From Verpa conica (lineage: Eukaryota > Ascomycota > Pezizomycetes > Pezizales > Morchellaceae), in contig JAUFSD010000004.1 of the NCBI GenBank assembly GCA_033030425.1, positions 496,001 to 560,000 on the forward strand: DNA of 64,000 bases, written 5' to 3'. The notes beneath the pieces were generated by a model. That model worked only from the letters and a program-made list of their open reading frames with translations. It was not told the origin of the DNA and did no database searches. Made by a program: the position numbers and the translations under genes. This document shows positions 22,680 through 34,075 of the stretch, piece after piece. How positions within the stretch are numbered: the stretch's first letter is position 1; each line of letters begins with the position of its first letter.

Positions 22680-25600
22680 ATGAGAGGCCGAAGAGGTCAA
22701 CGTGGTGGTCGTGGTCGGGGACGCGTTCGTGGTCAAGCTTTTCCACCTCGCAAGACCGCCGACTCGGAAAATAGTAATGAGGAGTCAAGGCCTCCAACAC
22801 CTCAACCCCAAGAAGGAGAACCCCTGGAATTAGAACTAGAAGACGATTCATCTATTCCTACTCCTGCTCCAAGGACACTAGCCCGACTTCCATCAATGCC
22901 GTTGCAAGTTAGCTTGCGCGCTCGGAAAGGCTTGCATAATAACTCTGGCGACAGTGAAGTGTCTAAGGATACAATAAACAGTGCGGATGCACCTAATACT
23001 CCTGTTACAATGGAAACATCAGGTCCTGACGGCTCTTCGCCGGATGAGGATGACCGTCCGCTGAAACGGAGACGTATTCTTGAAAATGGTTCAGCTAATC
23101 TAGCTGTTGTTATTGGGGACGCCGCATCTACTCCCCCCACAAGAGCGAGGGGGAGGGGGCGGGGGAGAGCTAGAGGAAGAGCAAGAGCAGAAATTAGTAG
23201 GGGCAGAGGGAGAGGAAGGGGAAGGGGAAGAGGGTCACGTGGTGGTCCTGGCTCAAGAGGTGGCAGAGGTGCATATCGTGCACGAGGGAGAGGTCGAGGT
23301 GGTCGGGGTGGTGCGGTCAAGGCCGTTGTGGGACCTACAGCAGAAATTCCGATAGTAAAGATTCAAGAAGAAAAAGAAGAGGTCGCAACAAACGACTGGT
23401 ACTCTGGTGTCACGGGTACTTCCTATCGTAACCCTTCATACACCTCAGTAAGTTTACTTCAGGAAAAGAAGGTCAAACTTGTTGCCGAATCAGCATCTCT
23501 GGAAGATCTCAAGAAGCGCCACTCTGAATTGAAAGATCGGTTCAAAAGTGTTGCAAAGCTCATGATGGCTCGAGATTATAGTCGTGCAAACAAGACTTTG
23601 AAGGAATTAAAGGCTGGTCGGGATTTAATAAGCCAGGCACCCTGGGCTAAGGAAATTTACAAGACGCTGGAGAATAGACTCCAAACCCATTTGAACCATC
23701 TTGATGGGGAAAAGGAGTTTAAAAAGATCAACGGAATACAAGTTTTCCAGAATAGCTGTAAAGTTGTACAGCGGTCCTTTGAGGTATGCATTGTTCTACT
23801 TTATCAAAATATAAAAAGAGGGATGCATGCAGTTTTTAACCACCTTATTCTTCTAGCAGATATCAATGGGTGAATGGATGGACCGTTGTGTTGTAGCATT
23901 CATCCGAGAAAGGCGTGACATCTCAGAGCTATGGAAAGTTCGAGACCCGTATCTTAATCAGTGGGTTCTCCGCAGATGTGGCATTAACAGAGCCGAGAAC
24001 GTTACGATGACCGATTTGATCGAGACATTTATGACTCGCGAGGGCCGGGATCGTTGTAGATATGACCGTCCACAGTTGGCTACCCGGACTAACGAAGGTC
24101 TATTTGATCGTAAAGTTAGCGAGACATGGACCGCAAGGGCGAGAAGAATCTTCGGCGATCTCATTAGAACTGAAAAAGATTCGTTGATGACGCCCCCACA
24201 ATCCCCCGGATTGGAGCAAAATAACACGAGCATGGAAATTGATAGCCATGCTTTAGGCGAAATTCTAGCGAACCAATCAATACACGATATTCTTCGGGAA
24301 AACGATAAGTTAGGTGTTGGGAGGTTAAGTTTCGTTCTTGACTGTAAGTTTCCTTATTTACGTGACATTCCCTTTACTAGATCATTTACCTAACTATTAC
24401 ATCTATAGATAAATATGATCCGAAGAACCCTGCTCAAGTTCTTCCCCCAAGGAGATACACCACTCGCGAGGCTATGGCTGTTGACAGCTTGGCACGTTTG
24501 AAGGAGGGTATCGAGTTCGATTCTGATGACGAGTTTGATAAATATTCTGATGATGAACACTACTACGAAGTCGATGACGAAGTTATATCTGTAGATGAAT
24601 ATCTGCCCAATGGGAGAAATTTTGCCCAAATTGGTAGCTCTATCTCTGGGAATGATAATGGGCATCGAGACACCAGAGAGGATGATCGAGAAAGTGAAAT
24701 GTGGGAGCGCCATGTTGCCAATCTCCGGAAGCAACATGGAGTAGGGCATAGGTCTTCGAACGGATCAGAGGGAGAAGAGGTCATAGCGCCAAGCCCTAAG
24801 TATCCTGTCGAGCCCAAACCTTTACGTGTGGAATCTTCTCAGGGCGAAGATCCTAGGTCGAGGTCACCATCTTCTGGACCTCTTACAAATAAACATTTCG
24901 ATTTTGTGTTGACATCTGAAGCACCATCCCAAAGCCCTATTCTTGGTCTAGCTAGGATAGCAGAAGAGAAACAGGTACAAGCACCAATATTTGGTGCTGT
25001 CTATTCTGAAAACACAAATGGTAGGTCTATTGTTTTCATGATTCATTAATTTCTATAAATTTCAAGAGTCAGAGGTTAACAAGCTTCCTCTCAAGGCCAT
25101 CCACAAGATAAAGTAGCAGTCAATCCATCAACACAAGGGAGTGGAATTCCAAGCAAGCCCACAAACCCCCTAACATCTGTCAAACGTCTTCGCGATGGAT
25201 CTGGAAAGGGGCAACCTGATCTTAATAATCATGAATTACCTCAACCGAAGCTCTCTGATGCTGGGGTTTATGTTATTGCGAAGCCCCAAAACTCTATTAC
25301 CGATAGATTAGATCCTGCGTTGCCGCCCAGTAGGCCGAAATACAGTGATGCCATCTATACTGGTGTTCTGACTGGCGCTAAGCATCCATTCTTGAACGAT
25401 AGGAATTTTGACAAACCGATCAATGGAAATAATCTGACACCTGGGAGCTATGAGCAAAGGGTTACCTCGAAACCCTTCACTGATACTTCTGGATTCAACC
25501 CTGCACTGAAGTCCTCATCTTTTGTTAGCCAAAATGGTGCTCCTGTGGATAAACAACTTTTCCCGAGGACGGTGGATATGCGACCAGTTTCTGCTGGTAC

Positions 25601-26555
25601 TTTTAGAAAAGGCAAGCCTGGACGAAAACCCAATAACTCTAATACTCCTACAGCAGGATATGCACAACCCGAATATCCTCAGCAAGGTAAGGGCAGGATC
25701 CTTTCACCAAAGCCACCAGCATCGCAAATGAACTATTCCCCAACTGGGTATCCTCCACCGAAATTCACATTGTCATCAAATTCTGCTGCACAACCCCCAT
25801 ATATGAAGCAATATACTACCAGCGCGACACCTTCGCCTCTTAGGAGTCAGTCGCTACATCCCTACGACTCCCGGGACTCTCCTAACCCTTCATGGACTGG
25901 AGCTAGTTATCCTTATACGGGTCCAACCCCATCTCCATCCTCTTACCGGCCACCAGGAGACTATAACTACGACCCCTCGCGCTCATCAGTGCCTCCCCAA
26001 GCCTCGTATCAACCAACTCCTACGGGATATGGGCCCTACAGCCTCCCTCCAAACAGTTCGGTCCGTAGTACCCCAGGAGCTTCCGGGAACCCGTTCCAGA
26101 CAAATAATTCAACTCCGACTCCCTACAATAGTCAAACCCCTTACTTTACGCCGTCAGGATATACCCAAGCCACTCCTCATCAGGGATACTCCCGGCAGTA
26201 CCCACTGCCTAATCCAACATGGGGCACACCAATGACTCCAACTGCCCCAGTTCTTCCTCATAATAGCTCGCCAGGGAAACTCTACGAGGGGAAGTCACCA
26301 CAACTATATACTCGGCCGCCCGTTACTCCTGCAGGACCGCAACAAGAGCCGATTAAGTACTATGTTGGCGATGGTGTCTACAAGACTGCCCCATCAACAA
26401 TTGAGAGAATACCTATACTTACACCATCACAAGGAACCGTTTTTGAGGAGGACAGCTATTCCAAGGATCTCAACCGCTTGGCTAGGAACGGTAACTGGGG
26501 GTCTGGAACCCCTGGAAATGGAAATAGTGGACCTGCCCAAGGGAGTGCACTCTAA
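22680..26555 (+). CDS. Large RG-rich protein of unknown function
   Basis: Not recognised. Four exons: 22680-23783, 23860-24343 (acceptor could also be 23857), 24409-25020 and 25096-26555, giving 1219 residues. It opens with an Arg-Gly block (MRGRRGQRGGRGRGR) and has a long second RG/RGG tract at about residues 155-217. Such tracts are usual targets of arginine methyltransferases and often bind RNA or nucleic acids. A probably folded, helix-rich core spans about 235-535 (from NDWYSGVTGTSYRNPSYTSV through FKSVAKLMMARDYSRANKTL to NVTMTDLIETFMTREGR and GRLSFVLDYKYDP). An acidic segment follows (about 555-600, EFDSDDEFDKYSDDEHYYE). The last 400 residues are disordered and rich in Pro, Ser, Tyr, Gln and Gly. 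A nuclear or RNA-granule role is a guess from composition only. Confidence 0.82.
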
Positions 26556-28508
26556 TGGTGTGGATAAGCTGGGTCTATGCAACCCGACTTAGTTAGCTAT
26601 GGTAGTAAGATACTCCTAGTATTCCGAGGATGACACAGGGTATCAGACAAAAAGGGAGTGTGGTAATGGTGGGTTGCGGTCGGGGGTACATGAAAATGGG
26701 AAAGCGGTGCATTGGGTGCTGGAGTTTTTGGGTTTCATGGTGGACTTTGTGCCTCCTCTACTTTTCTCTTTCTCTTGCCTCATTCTTTTATTTACCCTTA
26801 TCTCATTCATTTAGTTCATATAAATACTTAGATTGATTTTGGTGGGTGTCAAACCAGCATATGCATTGTTAGAAGTATTTTTATCTTTGCCCTTTCTATT
26901 TCTCATCACCTCTTCTTCTGTTATTGTATTGACCCATGGTCTTTTGCCCACTCCCTAATTAAACCGCTACCTATCCTAAGCGATGGGCCGGGTTCATTAT
27001 GGAAGCTTTTCTACTTGACTTCAAGGACAGCAAATGAGGATAGCCGAAGTTCTTTTCTTCTATTCACTTGTATATTTAGGTAGGATCATTGCTTCTCTAC
27101 ATTACCATTGATTCTATATTCGGGGTTTATTTTTTCCTTTCTTTTTATTTTCTCTTTTAATTCCTACGAATAAGACAGAATGGAAATGATTGAAATTTTA
27201 TACCCAAAAAGGGTAGAGTGTTTCCCAGATAATCATTTTTAGTAGCAATTCTATTGTTATTACCCTAGTAGATTTGCCAAGACGAGTGACATTTGGTGAA
27301 TATTGAACTCTATTTCTAGAGGATGAAGCCCTCAAAGTAGACAGTTAGGGGGAAACACCAAATTATTACTAGCATAATCAAGTACTTAGCCAAGCATAGA
27401 TAAGAATACCATAGGAGGGAAGCCTTACATTCCATCGTAGGAGGAAAGTGCTTAGACCTGAACTATTGCTGGCTCGTCCACTAGATGCATCCGGGGATCA
27501 AATAATCAAATATTTATACTCATATCCCATATAGATAGCCAAGTTCAAGAAGGAAAAACTAGAGTGGTTTCTTTATGTGACTTGACTACTTTATAAATAG
27601 TAGAAGAACAGGTTTTTACAGTTATCTCTTGATGGGTACTCATCGGAAATATACATCTCAACAGACAGACATTATGTGACCCCACCAGGGAATTAGGGTC
27701 CTAATGATCTTCTTATGTGCTCCTTAGGGTTCGTTCTAACGCTTAGGCTAAATAATCGCCTTTCTCGCACAAAATCGTCTCTGCTGTCGAGGGCGTGTCC
27801 TCCCAGCTCAGCACTTAAAGTAGCAGAGGACCAAGTGCACTCGTTAGATTTTATTCTCCTAACCAAAGAGTTTATACTTGTTCTATCTAAGGATATAAAT
27901 AATATCTATATATTAGGTATATATACCACCGCTATTTAACAGGTCCACAGCCCCCGACTATGTTTTTTCCAAGTATATGGGCCCTTTAGCTTATGGGTAC
28001 TAAGGGAAGAAAGGAAAAACACATGCTACAGCAGTGGTAGTAATAGATATTCATAGTTAAATACTCTCAATAGTATCCCTTGTATTTATCCTATAATTGC
28101 TTCAGGGCTAAGGTTCTGGAGATGCTGTAAGAACTCTATCTGCCATGATACTGATGTTGGATAAGGAGTAAAAACCGGTCATGGTGCTGTTGATTTAAGT
28201 TTCAGGATCACCCTATCTTGTATCACCTAGAGTACTCGGATAGCATTACCCTAAAAACTAGGATAAAATTTAATAAACTCTCCAAATATACACTCAGTTA
28301 CCCATTTTAGAGTTTCTGTCCTGATAAAAATTGATAAATATATGGTTAATCAACTATCATCGCTTCGTTCGAGTAGGTGCTATGATATCAGATCTCCGTT
28401 GCCGTACAGAGCATCGGTTTTTATTTATTTAACGAGCCTCGGTCACCGTCTATCCCATCTCATCAGGAAAGAATAAAATTGATTTTAACATGATCTTCAC
28501 CCAGAGGG
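26556..28508. other. AT-rich intergenic region between convergent genes
   Basis: No gene is seen. It is the shared 3' side of the RG-rich gene and the proteasome gene. It is AT-rich apart from a short more GC-rich piece around 27715-27840 that has an open frame of 74 codons without recognisable motif. This piece may be a remnant of something older. Confidence 0.5.
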
Positions 28509-29684
28509 TTACTCCTCTACCTCCATCTCTTCATCATCACCACCTTCAACCATGCTCTCCTTCGCTAGCTTCTCGGCTTCTGCAACCAGCTCTTTTGGAA
28601 CCTCCTCGTGCCTTCCCCACCCTTTAGCGGTAGCACCATCCTCTAGCTCTTCAGAAGAACCCCCCTCGAGCCTAACCCATGTCATTTCTAACTCAAAGTC
28701 TTTATCCTTAGAGTTGTCGTCGTGCGCAAAATAAATGATCCGCGCAGCATGTTTAACAGCCTCTTTAACAGTGATGTTCGGCAACGGCAATTTCTCGAGC
28801 TCGGCTTTGGCTGCTTGACGCCCACGACCAGTAGCAGCACCGAAATAACCCTATGTTTAGAGCTTTAGTAAATAATTAAACTCTCTATGGCTGATGTGCC
28901 TAGTAAGAACTTTAGGAGGCAAAGTGCGTACCCAACCAACACCACTTGGCTCGACCATCCACAGACCCGGGCCACCCTCCTCGTCCATCCCTCCAATGAT
29001 TGCAGTAACCCCAAATGGTCTCACGCTGGAGTATAGAGTATATGCCTGGGCGTACCCGCCCATCCTGTCTGCCAAACTAGAAACTGGAATCGGGGTATGG
29101 TAGAACTTGCGCCACGACGCTGCCTCACTGCGAGCACGGGAGGTAAAATGGCGAGCATCGGGGACAAGACCGGAGCAGGCCTAAAAGGAGAAAGTTAAAA
29201 TAATTCCAGCCTATCTACCACTAGTAACGAGAAAAGCGCTACCGGTGAAACGTGGGAATGGTGAGACTTACGATTCCAACATGTCTATCGACGGTAGCAA
29301 TCCTTTTATTGCTTCCTGGCACCAATAGCTTACTTCCTATCAACTTCTCCACGGCGAGGACAACACCGTCTTTACACCGTATTCCGATAGCGGTTCCACC
29401 GTTCTCGACAGCTTTCGTGGCATATTCTACCTACACATTGACCCATCCTTAATCAGCAGACAACTTCCATCTACCATAGACCAATAATAATAATGATAAT
29501 AATAGAGCAAGAATTATAGACTCACCTGAAAATTCCTCCCATCAGGACTGAAGACGGAATTCGAAAGATCGTATCCTGTTCCGATCGATGTCTAAGTTGA
29601 AGCCTCAATCAGCAACCACCCCGCAATGACCCCACAATCTATCGTGAAACAACTGATAAACAACGCTGGGGGAGTAGCTACCAT
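28509..29684 (-). CDS. PRE10: 20S proteasome subunit alpha7 (PSMA3/Pre10)
   Basis: Part of the alpha ring of the 20S proteasome; non-catalytic. Five exons on the minus strand: 29684-29682 (the ATG alone), 29591-29526, 29430-29272, 29180-28932 and 28850-28509, giving 272 residues. The mature N-terminus [19 protein letters not shown] is the alpha-subunit signature, followed by [19 protein letters not shown] and [20 protein letters not shown]. Downstream are [27 protein letters not shown] and [19 protein letters not shown]. The long acidic tail ([11 protein letters not shown]) is characteristic of alpha7. The first intron begins right after the start codon and is 90 nt. No other start in the region keeps the frame. 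The gene is divergent from tubulin cofactor A. Confidence 0.96.
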
Positions 29685-29945
29685 AACGGATAGAGGTTCG
29701 GATTACCGAGAGATGGATGAGAGATGATGAGAATGATGACAGTTTGCTGAGTTGGAGGGGGCTAATTCGTGATGCTCGATATTCTCTACGACATCAGACA
29801 GTAGGAGGGGAGGTGAGAGCTACTGCACGCGTTGCACTAGGCCGTTTTAGGAGGCGACTCTCAGGGCTCAGGGCAATACAGTCCGGGTAATGTCTACTGT
29901 GTATCTAGATTGTGAGCAAATCCCAAAGTCGAACGAGCAAAAACG
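29685..29945. promoter_or_regulatory. Compact divergent promoter (proteasome alpha7 / tubulin cofactor A)
   Basis: 261 bp separate the start codons. The segment is purine-rich in its left half and contains one ACGCGT hexamer near 29828, the core of the MluI cell-cycle box. I see no yeast-type PACE element GGTGGCAAA. Function of the ACGCGT is not shown by sequence alone. Confidence 0.55.
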
Positions 29946-30437
29946 ATGCCTCCTCCGTCAGCCCTCGCTATTAAGACCTCCTCCGTCATCCGACTCGTAA
30001 AAGAGGAGGCTTCATACCATAAAGAAGCTGCTCAACAGAAAGCCCAAGTTGAGAAACTAGAAGCTGAGGGCGCTGACGAATATGAGTTAAGGCAACCGGT
30101 TCGTCTTCCTTTAATGTGTTTTTTTTTTGTTATAGTGAATTACGTATTTAACTCTTTTGTTATTTTTATTTTTAGAGAAAAGCTCTGGAAGAGACAATTG
30201 TGATGGCGCCCGCCGTTAGAAAGCGACTAGCTTCATCTCTTGAGATTCTTGAAACGGCCCTTGTTAGTGCTACCCCTTATCTATCCACTCTCTAGAAGCA
30301 TTAATTAAAATATTTGTCTAATCCAACGGTAATAGGAAAACGCCTCCGATACTGAGTCTGCTGAATCTAAAGAGAAGGCTGCAAAAGCTATCGAAGATGG
30401 AAAGAACGTACTTAAGGAGCACGGCGAATACGAGTAG
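29946..30437 (+). CDS. Tubulin-folding cofactor A (TBCA/Rbl2)
   Basis: Binds newly folded beta-tubulin in the cytosol and hands it on to the other cofactors. Three exons, 29946-30098, 30176-30262 and 30336-30437, encode 113 residues, the usual length of the family. The protein is a three-helix coiled-coil chaperone: SALAIKTSSVIRLVKEEASY (helix 1), EYELRQPRKALEETIVMAPA (the conserved ALEET block, split by intron 1), and a third helix ending EDGKNVLKEHGEYE. The second intron uses a GTTAGT donor. The first intron is very T-rich. It is divergent from the proteasome alpha7 gene. Confidence 0.94.
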
Positions 30438-31260
30438 AAGCAAGAATAGAAGGCTCAAGGAACTATCGATAAATAAACACCCCTCATAGCAGAGTATTGT
30501 AGGGGAAATCTAAACGTCTACCTTAAATGTTCTAGATATCCGCTGGGCTTGTAGATCTATGAGAAGCTGACACAAAAAAGACATACGTTGTGACCAGAGG
30601 ATAACCTAATAGCCCAATAATATTTATGTAGAAAAATAAGATAAAATAGTCGGAACCAGTGAGAAAATTAGAGATGTGTAGTTTTCACATTAAATATAGC
30701 TGAGTGGTCATTAATGATGAGCTCACTACCACTTCTATTGCATGGAATCATATCGCATGGTCAGTGAACCTTCCATTATGCCCTATCATAAATATTTAGA
30801 CCTCGTTAAATACTATTATAAATTGCCTATGTATCATGAAATAACTCAATAGATCCTTTAGACCTTTTGCCAGCAAACTATGCCTTAGATAGTAAAACAT
30901 CTTCTACATAGAAATACAATAAATAAGCCTATTTTACCCGAAACTTTTCTGAGATCCATGAATATGGTGATGTGAATTTTTCTAAAGCTAAAGGTCATGT
31001 AGATGTAGGGTTGGTAGGCGAGAGCAGTGTGTATCCGTGAAGGCTTCTAAACCCCTTCATTCCACATTAGCCACGTCACCACCAATACCTAAACTAATAT
31101 CAGCCAGAATCGATAAACACGTACAACCTCTTTCCTCTGCCATATACTACTGCTTCCTTCTTCTCTAGGTCGATATAGACCACTACATTGACTCTGTTAA
31201 GCACTTGAGAGACTATTCTCTTCAACCCTACTACCCCAGTGCCCAACATTTTTTGGAGAA
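30438..31260. other. Intergenic region, 5' flank of the zinc-finger gene
   Basis: AT-rich, with no coding signal on either strand; a minus-strand open frame at 31100-31321 overlaps the start of the next gene and is spurious. The last 200 bp become pyrimidine-rich (TACTACCCC, CTTCTTCTC), as expected of a leader. Confidence 0.5.
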
Positions 31261-32229
31261 ATGGGCGGGCAACCTTTACATATTCCCTATCCCTATTGTG
31301 AATACAAATACCAATGTCCAAATTGTGTATATCAGTTCAAGACGCATGAAGATTTAATCCACCACTTCAATCACGATGAATATCATGCTTTTAATGCAGG
31401 ACTATGGAACCTTAAACGCCAGAATTATACAGATACCCCCATTTTCTGCTTTCGTTGCTCGAAAGTCGTAAAGAATCTTTTACACCATTGGGGATTCACC
31501 GCAAAACACCACGTCTGCTGGGCTTGTGGGCTGGATTACAGCACTGCTGAGGATCTCGCCGAACATGTCCGTGGCCGTGGGGCCTCGGGTTGTTACCATC
31601 TAGAAAATTACCTGAGATTTGATTTAGAGCAGTGCTACCACTGTAAGGTTTGTTACATGATATTTCCATCCCTCTCTATACGCCGGCGTCACGAATCTGA
31701 AGACTTGATTCACGGTGACCGGAAAATCTTGAAGTACGCGAGTTCGGTTTGTTATGATCCGTCTCTCTTAATAATACAGGATAGGTCGGGTTGGATGTAT
31801 TGTCATCGGTGCAAGACAGTTATCAGTGAGAAAGGCCCCTCACATGATACTTTAGACCTTTGGCAGAAGCACAAAGATTTAAGCACAAATCACAATACTT
31901 GCCTTGACTGCAGGCTTGACTTCCCCAAAGACAAAGCTCTAGGGCTACATATCGATGAACACCATATACTTGATTTTGCATGCCCAAGGGAGAATTGCCG
32001 AAGGGTCTACAAGACTTTAGAGAAAATGCAGGACCATTGCTCTAAAAAAACGGTCCTCATCTACCCTTGGGATGAACATGTGGATTTTCAATGCGATCAT
32101 TGCGGGAATCTTCTTGGTTCGCTGGAGGCTTGGCAGGAGCATATGAAGAGTGATCCTTTCCACCTTGCTATACTCGAAGATTATGAACTTAATCCATCTC
32201 TGAAAAGAAATAAGCAAGGCAAAGAATAA
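31261..32229 (+). CDS. C2H2-type zinc-finger protein, about seven degenerate fingers
   Basis: Intronless, 322 residues, complete from ATG to stop. At least seven Cys-pair/His-pair units fill almost the whole protein: CPNCVYQFKTHEDLIHHFNH, CFRCSKVVKN, CWACGLDYSTAEDLAEHV, CYHCKVCYMIFPSLSIRRRH, CLDCRLDFPKDKALGLHIDE, CPRENCRRVYKTLEKMQDHC, and CDHCGNLLGSLEAWQEHM. Linkers are irregular and lack the TGEKP type, and several units carry the long H-x(5)-H spacing seen in RNA- or protein-binding fingers. There is no activation or dimerisation domain. The product is probably nucleic-acid binding, but a target cannot be named. I do not recognise a specific orthologue. Confidence 0.8.
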   Translation: MGGQPLHIPYPYCEYKYQCPNCVYQFKTHEDLIHHFNHDEYHAFNAGLWNLKRQNYTDTPIFCFRCSKVVKNLLHHWGFTAKHHVCWACGLDYSTAEDLAEHVRGRGASGCYHLENYLRFDLEQCYHCKVCYMIFPSLSIRRRHESEDLIHGDRKILKYASSVCYDPSLLIIQDRSGWMYCHRCKTVISEKGPSHDTLDLWQKHKDLSTNHNTCLDCRLDFPKDKALGLHIDEHHILDFACPRENCRRVYKTLEKMQDHCSKKTVLIYPWDEHVDFQCDHCGNLLGSLEAWQEHMKSDPFHLAILEDYELNPSLKRNKQGKE

Positions 32230-32767
32230 AACGGTATTGGAGGAAATAAAGAGAGTGTAAAAGAAAATAGGGGACTTGTGGGGTATATGGAAAGCATGCA
32301 AGTGAAGCAGACGAATTAGGAGATGGATTTGTTATATACAAAGATCGATCACCCGGTGAAACTAGAGGTACTAATCACATTCTTACATGATATCCGTTTT
32401 TCTTTCCCTTCTCCTAGAGTCCTATTCCAGGACTACTACTAGTTACGTCTAAAAAATATCCAAATATCCAAATACCTATCTTTGGTTAATACTGCTATAG
32501 GACTCCTATGTAACGTTACCATAAAGTACCTATTCTAAAGTTAATGGAGTGACAGCTTGTGATCCTGTGCCACATCACCTTCTAAGCCACAAAGCTCGGC
32601 CACCCCACAAAAGTTAAGTCAGAGGTGATGAATCCTGAGCATACTTCCTCGCTAATTCCAGTTCGTTTATATCACCCGAAACACCCAAATACCCAGAAAC
32701 TTTGTCGAGGTTAGTTTAAGTCTAGTCGGTTCACAATCTCGTAAATCAACACACAAAAATCCTCGGC
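32230..32767. other. Intergenic region between zinc-finger and ankyrin genes
   Basis: Both neighbours are on the plus strand. Nothing codes here. It holds the 3' flank of one gene and the promoter of the next; no distinctive element was seen. Confidence 0.5.
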
Positions 32768-34075
32768 ATGCATCTCCTCGAGCTTGCAAATGAGCTTATT
32801 CTCCTCATATCAGAGACCCTAGATATACACGATCTCAACTCATTTCTGCAAAGTAGCCGCCATCTTGCCATACTCATACAACCGTTACTCCAAAAATATG
32901 CACTCCGACAGGAATATAGTATGGAGGTATTGTACTGGGCGGCTGCGAACGGGGACGAACTGATGGTTAGGAGACTTTTGGAGAAGGGAGTTGGCATTAG
33001 AGTAGTAGGTGACGACAGCACTATTCTTTTCCAGACACCAGACGAACCCAACAATACAATAGTCATGTTTATCCTAGAGAAAGCAACAAATCTAGTTCTT
33101 CAAGGTGAAGACTTAGATGCCTTTGAGGATGATTTCGGGACCGACCTCGAAGATCGTGGAGACATTTACGAGAGGGCAAGGAGATGGACCGCGCTTCACT
33201 GGGCAATACGCAATGAAAGAGAAAAAATGGTAGAGCGATTATTGGAGAGAGGGGCAGATCTCCACCATAGGACAAGTTCAGGTTGGGTACCACTGCATAG
33301 AGCTGCGTGGAGAGGAAATAAGAGGATCGTCAACCTACTCCTTGACAATGGTGCCGTCCCCCAAATCCACTCCAGAGAAAGAATACGTGGAAGCCCACCC
33401 CTTCATCTAGCAATACGGCGCGCAAACGAGGATATAGTTAGAATTCTTTTAGAGAATGATGCAAATATTAACCAGCAAGATCTCTACCAAGTTACGCCGC
33501 TTTTCTTAGCGGCTAGCCACAACATCGGGGCTATTGTTGAAATCCTAGTCGCAAATGGTGCAGATACCAATGCACAAAACAGTCGAGGCAATACAGCTCT
33601 TCACCTTGCGGTACGATTTGGGCACGATAGTATTACCCGGCTACTAGTCGATAGCAATGCAGATGTCACTTTGAGAAACCGCGATGGGCAAGAACCAATC
33701 CATGAAGCAGCAATATTAGGGTCCGAAGCTATTGTTGATCTATTGCTTAAAAACGGAGCGAATGTCAATTCTGACGATGCGAAGGGTAATATGCCACTAC
33801 ACCTAGCAGCTTCCGCCGGAAAAATTGATACCTCTGAATCATTGATTAAGAATGGTGCGAATGTTGACTTGACGAATGATCAAGGAGATACGGCACTCCA
33901 CTTGGCGATAGAGGACGGCGATGGAACTGTTATTAGACTCCTAGTCGATCATGGGGCCGATGTTTCCCGGGAGAATAATAATGGGGACACACCACTGAGC
34001 TCAGCAAGAACTTTATGGGGATATGTCTCAGATGAGATGGAAATGTTACTCAGTCCTAGGGAAGGGCAAGATTGA
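32768..34075 (+). CDS. F-box-like/ankyrin repeat protein
   Basis: Intronless, 435 residues. The N-terminus (about residues 1-45, LLELANELILLISETLDIHD then LNSFLQSSRHL) has the leucine-rich, NELLL-type pattern of fungal F-box-like domains fused to ankyrin repeats. A first repeat-like unit sits at about 56-80 (LYWAAANGDELMVRRLLEKG). Nine further ankyrin repeats follow from about 137 to 425, with the standard TALHLAVRFGHD and VDLLLKNGANVN pattern; between them is an acidic insert (about 110-130). If the F-box is real, the protein would recruit substrates to an SCF ubiquitin ligase through the ankyrin surface; this is inferred. A second gene of the same design lies at 44617-45639 on the other strand. 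Confidence 0.85.
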   Translation: MHLLELANELILLISETLDIHDLNSFLQSSRHLAILIQPLLQKYALRQEYSMEVLYWAAANGDELMVRRLLEKGVGIRVVGDDSTILFQTPDEPNNTIVMFILEKATNLVLQGEDLDAFEDDFGTDLEDRGDIYERARRWTALHWAIRNEREKMVERLLERGADLHHRTSSGWVPLHRAAWRGNKRIVNLLLDNGAVPQIHSRERIRGSPPLHLAIRRANEDIVRILLENDANINQQDLYQVTPLFLAASHNIGAIVEILVANGADTNAQNSRGNTALHLAVRFGHDSITRLLVDSNADVTLRNRDGQEPIHEAAILGSEAIVDLLLKNGANVNSDDAKGNMPLHLAASAGKIDTSESLIKNGANVDLTNDQGDTALHLAIEDGDGTVIRLLVDHGADVSRENNNGDTPLSSARTLWGYVSDEMEMLLSPREGQD

